Positions 60,712 through 64,000 of a stretch of DNA of 64,000 nucleotides are shown in pieces (within the stretch, counting starts at the first letter, position 1; the number at the start of each line of letters is the position of its first letter). Below the pieces are notes generated by a model, which was not told the DNA's origin, did not search any database, and saw nothing but the letters and a program-made list of their open reading frames with translations. Both the position numbers and the translations under genes were made by a program. Origin of the DNA: Leptolinea sp964397625 (GTDB taxonomy: Bacteria; Chloroflexota; Anaerolineae; Anaerolineales; Anaerolineaceae); contig CAYNJT010000005.1 of the NCBI GenBank assembly GCA_964397625.1, forward strand, positions 1 to 64,000, read 5' to 3'.

Positions 60712-61068
60712 TTAAAAGAGGCCCCACTCCCCGCCAAGACCCTCTTCCATCATGGAGAAATCCCACATTTCCATGCCCAGATCAATTTGAACCGGCATTT
60801 TAAGGCCTTCTTCCGCCTTCTGCCGGGTGGCATCCAGCATGGCGGGTCCATACGGGCAAAACGGTGTAGTGAGGATCATTTTTAACACCGCGGAATTTTC
60901 TGAAATAATCAAATCACGCACCAGGCCGAGCTGCAGAATGTTTAAATTGATTTCAGGATCAACAACCTGGGCAAGGCTTTCCTTGAGAGCGGGCATCAAT
61001 TCAGGGTGAGATGATTCGGCCTGCCATACAGGCCGATTCGTTCCCGGGGTGGCGTTCATATTCATCAT
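60712..61068 (-). CDS. MIP18/DUF59-type iron-sulfur assembly factor
   Basis: A 118-aa protein of the MIP18 (PaaD/SufT) family, which helps mature [Fe-S] proteins. The block LAQVVDPEINLNILQLGLVRDLII and the reactive cysteine in TTPFCPYGPAML are conserved. Its ATG overlaps the SufR-like stop by four bases, so the two are co-transcribed and the regulator may control cluster assembly in general. Confidence 0.9.
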   Translation of the reverse strand: MMNMNATPGTNRPVWQAESSHPELMPALKESLAQVVDPEINLNILQLGLVRDLIISENSAVLKMILTTPFCPYGPAMLDATRQKAEEGLKMPVQIDLGMEMWDFSMMEEGLGGEWGLF

Positions 61069-61691
61069 GATGCACCTTCCAGTGTCTCTTTGGATATGCT
61101 ATACACACAACTTGAGCCGCCGGTGAGCACACAACTGACCTTTTCGACTGGAATGTTCATCACCTTCGAAATAAGGGTTTGATCGACTGAACAAATCTCA
61201 GGGTGCGCCTGGCCAATGTGGAAATACGGGCAGCCATTCTCATAGATATAGTAATGAGAATCCTTCTTTTCCCATCCAACGGAAAACCCCTGTTTTTGGA
61301 GCATGTCCTTAATAAAATCCAGCTTCTGTTCAATGGAGAAACCTTCCGTCTGCTGTTTGTAGTCTTTTACCAGTTTCTCGGCAATGTCGGTAAAGAAGCG
61401 GTTAATCACCGAGGGGGGAAGCGACTCCTTCATCTGATCAAGCAGACGTGAGGTAAGTTCAAAATAACGGGTGGGAAAACGCTCCAATCCTTTCTGGCTG
61501 AGGGAGTAAACCAGCCGGGGACGCCCCACACCGTGGCGTTCTTCTTCACTTTGTACCAGCCCGTCCAACAACAGGCTTGTCAAATGATGGCGCACAGAAA
61601 TGGAATTGATGGAAACCGCCTTCGCCAGATCATTGATCGTGGAATGCGGTTTTTCCATTAACGTTTGTAATATCTTTTCACGGGTACTCAT
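61065..61691 (-). CDS. sufR: SufR-like iron-sulfur-sensing transcriptional regulator
   Basis: A 208-aa protein. A winged helix-turn-helix (HSTINDLAKAVSINSISVRHHLTSLLLDGLV...GVGRPRLVYSLS) occupies the N-terminus. The C-terminal sensor domain has cysteines in ENGCPYFHIGQAHPEICSVDQ and VSCVLTGGSSCVYSI, matching the cluster ligands of SufR, which represses suf genes when it holds an Fe-S cluster. It is divergent from, and about 1.5 kb from, sufC. A strong promoter lies directly upstream. Confidence 0.9.
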   Translation of the reverse strand: MSTREKILQTLMEKPHSTINDLAKAVSINSISVRHHLTSLLLDGLVQSEEERHGVGRPRLVYSLSQKGLERFPTRYFELTSRLLDQMKESLPPSVINRFFTDIAEKLVKDYKQQTEGFSIEQKLDFIKDMLQKQGFSVGWEKKDSHYYIYENGCPYFHIGQAHPEICSVDQTLISKVMNIPVEKVSCVLTGGSSCVYSISKETLEGAS

Positions 61692-61723
61692 AAATCCTCG
61701 AATTCCAGAAGCCAGTTGGAATT

Positions 61724-61753
61724 AGTATAGCATGAAGAATTTAATTTAGTCAA
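61724..61753 (-). promoter_or_regulatory. Promoter of the sufR-like operon
   Basis: On the minus strand TTGACT (61748-61753), an 18-nt spacer and TATACT (61724-61729) preceded by TGC (extended -10) form a strong promoter, 33 bases before the start codon. Confidence 0.7.
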
Positions 61754-61886
61754 TATACATGATAATTATACAAATAATTAAGGGAGTGGGGGGACTACTC
61801 ACTTGTTGCGATTGTCATTTTTCAAGGCTAAAATAGAAACGTATTCCCAAATCACAAATATTCGTCACAGAAAGGAAGATGGGACC

Positions 61887-63092
61887 ATGGACACTAACCC
61901 ATCCTCGAGGGGTTTACTTTTATACCCTGCCTTGCTTTGTATCTGGTTGGCTGTTTCTGTCGCGGCCTTATTCTATACAGATTTACGGATTGCAATGGCC
62001 GGTACGCTTGTGCTGGCAGCCCTTGCTGTAACCGCGTTATCTGTTTTTTCCACGGCTCTAATCTGGGGGGTGACTGCCATAACGATTATTGTGTTTGGGG
62101 TCATGATTGATGTACTTTTCGGGATCAGTTCAAAGACCATATTTACGTTTATAACCTTTTCCACAGCGGCTATAGGGACCGCCATTCTTGCCTGGAATAC
62201 AAGCAAACAGTTCATGAATGCCAACCGGCAGGTGGAACGCGACCGCATCCTGATAGAAGAGATGCGTATTAATGACCAGAAAACCGGCCTGATGCGGTTT
62301 CATTATGCCCGGCGGGCTTTATCCAATGAGATCTCGCGCAGTCTGCGTTATGGGAAGAAATTATCGTTGATGTTGATCAAAATCAATCATTGGGATGAAC
62401 TGGCAGAGAAGATCGGGCTGGAATCGCGTGAGCACCTGCTCGTGGAAGTCTGTGAGACTATGTTCAACACTGTTCGCAATGTCGACACGCTTTTCATAAA
62501 TATTGACAAAATCGGCGCGATCCTGCCGGAGACGAATAACGTTGGAGCCGAAGTGATCGCCCGCCGACTTGTGGAGAACGTAAAGAAAAAGACAAAAGAA
62601 GACCTGCGTATCGGTATTGCCGGTTTTCCCGATGATTCCATTGTGGAAGATGATCTGATTAATAAAGCCGAGATAGCCATGCTTACATCGATACGGGAAG
62701 ACCGTGATATAAGTTATTACGCCTCTCAAGTGGATACCGGTATAAGTGCAAGTTTTGAAACCAATTCAAAGATATTGGACGAGATAAAACTGAACGACAG
62801 CACTGACGACGACCCCAAACGCTTGAAACCAGGAGAAATGATCATCCGGTTTGACGGGGTGTGCAACCTGGGCGATATTGAAATACTTCAAAAGGCGTTG
62901 GAAAAAATCACAGAGATCAAAAGCACCCGGCTAATCGATTTCGCGGAAAATGAAATATCTTTCGCCGTAGATGCACCGGAAACGAAACTGGCGGAATGTC
63001 TGTTAACCAAATTGGATTTGCCCAATATCACCATTGCCGAGAAGGGGGATTTGATAAACGTAATGTTGGATCCTTCCTCACTACACAGATAG
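61887..63092 (+). CDS. Membrane protein with degenerate GGDEF domain
   Basis: About 401 aa. Four hydrophobic helices form the first ~110 residues, then a helical linker. A GGDEF-fold region follows (DQKTGLMRFHYARRALSNEISRSLRYGKKLSLMLIKINHW...VRNVDTLFINIDKIGAILPETN). The GGDEF signature is replaced by INIDK, so it cannot make c-di-GMP; the fold may bind nucleotide or a partner. A C-terminal ~90-residue domain of alternating strands and helices has no recognised family. ATG 61887 follows AAAGGAAG. It separates sufR from sufC. Confidence 0.8.
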   Translation: MDTNPSSRGLLLYPALLCIWLAVSVAALFYTDLRIAMAGTLVLAALAVTALSVFSTALIWGVTAITIIVFGVMIDVLFGISSKTIFTFITFSTAAIGTAILAWNTSKQFMNANRQVERDRILIEEMRINDQKTGLMRFHYARRALSNEISRSLRYGKKLSLMLIKINHWDELAEKIGLESREHLLVEVCETMFNTVRNVDTLFINIDKIGAILPETNNVGAEVIARRLVENVKKKTKEDLRIGIAGFPDDSIVEDDLINKAEIAMLTSIREDRDISYYASQVDTGISASFETNSKILDEIKLNDSTDDDPKRLKPGEMIIRFDGVCNLGDIEILQKALEKITEIKSTRLIDFAENEISFAVDAPETKLAECLLTKLDLPNITIAEKGDLINVMLDPSSLHR

Positions 63093-63185
63093 CCATCCTT
63101 AATGTTTTTTACGAAATATCCGACCGGCAGATCATTGCTGGTTGGTACTTAACTGACTTAAATTATATGAATATTATTATAAATA

Positions 63186-63214
63186 TTGACATAATCCTAC
63201 TAAAATGGTAGACT
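63186..63214 (+). promoter_or_regulatory. Promoter of the suf operon
   Basis: TTGACA (63186-63191), a 17-nt spacer and TAGACT (63209-63214) preceded by TGG (extended -10). A CTAC-N7-GTAG inverted repeat overlaps the spacer and -10 and is a candidate SufR operator. Confidence 0.65.
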
Positions 63215-63251
63215 TTAGGCAATCTTAAACAGGTATCAGGAGCTTTATTTG

Positions 63252-64000
63252 ATGAGTGAACTGGTTATTAAGAACCTGCATGTTCAAATTGAAAATAAAC
63301 CAATATTGAAGGGTTTAAGTTTGACAATACCCCAGGGAGAAGTGCATGCCATTATGGGGCCGAATGGTACAGGCAAATCAACCCTGGCGAACACATTAAT
63401 GGGCCATCCGTCTTATACAGTTACCGATGGTGAAATACTCTTCAAAGGACGCAATTTGCTAGACCTATCGGTTGAGGAACGTTCTCATCTTGGCTTATTC
63501 CTGGCATTTCAATACCCGGTATCCATCCCGGGGGTGACTGTTGCCAATTTCCTGCGGACGGCCGTTAACGCCCATCGCAAGGCTGCCAACCCTGAGGACA
63601 AGGGCATTCCTATTCTGGAATTTCGCAAGGTCATGAAAGAAAAGATGGAAATGCTGAAGGTCGATTCCGCATTTGCCGGGCGCTATCTTAACGAAGGATT
63701 TTCCGGTGGCGAGAAGAAACGCGCCGAAGTCCTGCAGATGGCCATGCTAAAACCAGAGATCGCCATTCTGGACGAGACAGACTCTGGTCTGGATATTGAT
63801 GCGCTGCGTGTCGTATCTGAAGGCGTGAATACCTTGAGAAACTCTGAACTGGGCGTTCTGGTGATCACGCATTATCAGCGGATTTTGAACTACATCCGCC
63901 CGGACGTGGTACATGTGATGATGGACGGCCGGATTGTGGAATCCGGAGGACCCGACCTGGCGCTAGACCTGGAAGAGCACGGTTATACCTGGGTTCGCGA
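63252..64000 (+). CDS. sufC: Fe-S cluster assembly ATPase SufC (partial at window end)
   Basis: 249 residues are visible before the window ends. The ABC-type ATPase has Walker A GPNGTGKSTL (about 37-46), SVEERSHLGLFLAFQYP (Q-loop), signature FSGGEKKRAE, Walker B AILDETDSGLD and switch VITHYQR, the exact SufC pattern. SufC powers the SufBCD scaffold in [Fe-S] assembly. ATG 63252 lies 38 bases after the promoter. sufB and sufD are expected downstream but outside the window. Confidence 0.95.
   Translation, partial: MSELVIKNLHVQIENKPILKGLSLTIPQGEVHAIMGPNGTGKSTLANTLMGHPSYTVTDGEILFKGRNLLDLSVEERSHLGLFLAFQYPVSIPGVTVANFLRTAVNAHRKAANPEDKGIPILEFRKVMKEKMEMLKVDSAFAGRYLNEGFSGGEKKRAEVLQMAMLKPEIAILDETDSGLDIDALRVVSEGVNTLRNSELGVLVITHYQRILNYIRPDVVHVMMDGRIVESGGPDLALDLEEHGYTWVR

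Noticed and set aside
1..64000. CRISPR arrays, transposons, integrases, att sites or phage genes
   Set aside because: No direct-repeat arrays, transposase or integrase motifs, or tRNA-associated duplications were visible on reading either strand.
1..64000. tRNA or rRNA genes
   Set aside because: Intergenic gaps were read for GGTTCGA-type T-loops and acceptor stems, and none was convincing; by-eye search can miss divergent tRNAs.

Overview
The window reads as one ~64 kb contig from an anaerobic or facultative member of the Chloroflexota, most likely Anaerolineae-like. Supporting signs are the lipoproteins with NBR1-type Ig domains, proline/threonine-rich LysM and Ig-like surface proteins, BMP-family uptake genes, multi-TM surface-glycan proteins and Gram-positive-like promoters. 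This is inferred from gene content only; no rRNA gene, tRNA gene, mobile element, phage or CRISPR array was seen. An exact 100-N scaffold gap lies at 56143-56242.

Layout. 1-5.2 kb: peroxiredoxin end, folD/8-oxoguanine deaminase operon (minus), UDP-glucose dehydrogenase, a 6S-like RNA gene (minus), thpR and rsfS. 5.3-26.9 kb: a catabolic island led by a GntR/UTRA regulator. It holds an ATCase-like and a YgeW-like carbamoyltransferase, carbamate kinase, adenine deaminase, a complete BMP-type nucleoside ABC transporter, two fold-type-II PLP enzymes, an unknown 205-aa protein and a hydantoinase. Two paralogous large membrane proteins and two GT2 glycosyltransferases are interleaved. The island looks like a variant of the anaerobic purine/ureide degradation pathway: purine uptake, deamination, ring opening, phosphorolysis of carbamoyl groups to carbamoyl phosphate, and ATP from carbamate kinase. 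Near-identical 14-nt operators sit at the GntR promoter and at the promoter of the threonine-synthase-like gene 16 kb downstream, which suggests one regulon.

26.9-30.4 kb: three overlapping membrane genes resembling antiporter-like subunits of complex I or group 4 hydrogenases, with no catalytic subunits beside them. 30.4-47.6 kb: coiled-coil protein, SelB, RsmI, a metal ABC transporter with a GATAAT-repeat promoter, MurJ, a TPR protein, RimO, a RodZ-like protein with two HTH domains, bL9, a PII-like protein with a CPA2 antiporter, methylmalonyl-CoA mutase and epimerase, and an MFS exporter.

47.6-61 kb: UvrA, LysM and beta-propeller surface proteins, QueG, three tandem NBR1-Ig lipoproteins, DegV, CorA and a large membrane protein. 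60.7-64 kb: an iron-sulfur biogenesis locus (MIP18-like factor, SufR-like repressor, start of SufC) split by a degenerate GGDEF membrane protein.
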